Shown here in pieces: positions 31,351 to 31,724 of a stretch of 31,724 nt of DNA. The stretch lies in the NCBI GenBank assembly GCA_039934635.1, contig JBDTLT010000040.1, forward strand, positions 1-31,724, in the 5' to 3' direction. Position numbers and translations under genes: made by a program. How positions within the stretch are numbered: the stretch's first letter is position 1; the number at the start of each line of letters is the position of its first letter. The DNA is from DATLFA01 sp039934635 (GTDB lineage: Bacteria > Actinomycetota > Acidimicrobiia > Acidimicrobiales > WLNW01). The notes below the pieces were generated by a model that saw only the letters and a program-made list of their open reading frames with translations, made no database searches and had not been told where the DNA came from.

Positions 31351-31590
31351 CTAGGGGTCGAGGCACTCGATGAGTCCGACGAACTCGAATAGATCCCGGG
31401 TCTCCCGGTCGAGGTGCGTCAGGCGCAGCGACCAGCCCCTGCGGGCAATGGCCATCCGCAGGCGCAGCAAGTCGTCGAGAAGGGCGAGATCACAGACCGT
31501 CATGGGGCCGATCGCGCCCAGGGGGATCTGCAGATCACCGGCAACCAGCACGACGACCGCTCTTGGAGGTGCGTCGGCGTCCGGCATCAC
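31351..31590 (-). CDS. STAS-like small protein
   Basis: The 79-residue product begins with GTG-ATG (31590 or 31587). It reads AVVVLVAGDLQIPLGAIGPMTVCDLALLDDLLRLRMAIARRGWSLRL then ETRDLFEFVGLIECL, matching the strand-helix order of STAS domains with the typical closing Phe-Val-Gly-Leu. The usual phosphorylatable Asp-Ser/Thr pair near the middle is not evident, so it may not be a classic anti-sigma-factor antagonist. It is close to an ECF sigma gene, but the two converge and SigG-type factors do not use this control, so no link is claimed. No membrane segment is present. Confidence 0.68.
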   Translation of the reverse strand: MMPDADAPPRAVVVLVAGDLQIPLGAIGPMTVCDLALLDDLLRLRMAIARRGWSLRLTHLDRETRDLFEFVGLIECLDP

Positions 31591-31641
31591 CGGCGTAGAC
31601 GGATGGTGCGATCAAAACTCACCGCACCGGCGGGGACCGGT

Positions 31642-31724
31642 TCAGGCGGTCGCGGCCTCGGGATCGTGCGGGTTGTCGATCCAATCGTCCTCATCGAGGT
31701 GCTGCCAGGGCTGACGCTCGGGAT
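31642..31724 (-). CDS. C-terminal end of a truncated gene
   Basis: The last 27 residues of a minus-strand frame run off the right edge and end with TGA at 31642. The readable tail is Asp/Pro/Trp-rich (WQHLDEDDWIDNPHDPEAATA). Its composition looks coding, but it is too short for family assignment. It is upstream of the STAS-like gene on the same strand, about 50 bases away, so the two may be co-transcribed. Confidence 0.5.
   Translation of the reverse strand, partial: PERQPWQHLDEDDWIDNPHDPEAATA

Noticed and set aside
30364..31590. Sigma factor and STAS-like protein as a partner-switching pair
   Set aside because: The genes converge, no anti-sigma kinase is present, and SigG-type factors carry their own SnoaL-like regulatory domain.

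Overview
The window is high-GC DNA with many GTG starts, ATGA-type start/stop overlaps and Thr/Pro-rich secreted proteins. It also carries a DrrAB-type transporter, a SigG-type ECF sigma factor with a SnoaL-like tail and a HelZ-type Snf2 ATPase. This fits a chromosomal segment of an Actinomycetota bacterium; Acidimicrobiia is my best guess, but that is inference and no rRNA or tRNA gene is present to confirm it. No insertion sequence, prophage, CRISPR array or tRNA was seen. The window ends inside a minus-strand gene on the right.

Left part (1-5642): a minus-strand pair (a secreted Thr/Pro-rich protein and a tiny Cys-containing protein) sits divergent to a plus-strand run. That run encodes an OmpR-type response regulator, its histidine kinase, two secreted Thr/Pro-rich proteins, an ApbE-type FAD:protein FMN transferase and a ferric-reductase-like heme membrane protein. 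The set looks like a regulated extracytoplasmic flavin/heme electron-transfer module, but no canonical FMN-binding domain protein is present. Next (5648-9906) a WYL regulator diverges from a DinB/DUF664-DrrA-DrrB operon across a perfect 9-bp inverted repeat, followed by an unrecognised membrane protein.

Middle (10107-15640): an NAD-salvage operon encodes an NrtR-type Nudix regulator, the nicotinamide riboside transporter PnuC and a bifunctional NadR-like enzyme, all overlapping. A well-formed promoter and a 21-bp imperfect palindrome lie at its GTG start. After a small orphan gene come a PAS-PAS hybrid histidine kinase and a LuxR-type response regulator. A large membrane GGDEF-EAL protein converges on the latter and shares a CTAG stop tetranucleotide with it.

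Right (18562-31724): a heme-binding-domain membrane protein comes first. A minus-strand, translationally coupled carbohydrate cluster follows (GT4 glycosyltransferase, (alpha/alpha)6 glycosidase-like protein, GH130 protein). A Snf2/HelZ ATPase with a hairpin-rich upstream region and a tiny coupled downstream gene comes next. The most unusual region is 26670-30237. Three paralogous small regulators, each with a shortened receiver-like N-terminus and a PhoB-type winged helix, surround an ammonium transporter gene. The transporter's upstream region carries helically phased half-sites resembling actinobacterial GlnR boxes. The window closes with the ECF sigma factor, a STAS-like protein and a truncated gene.
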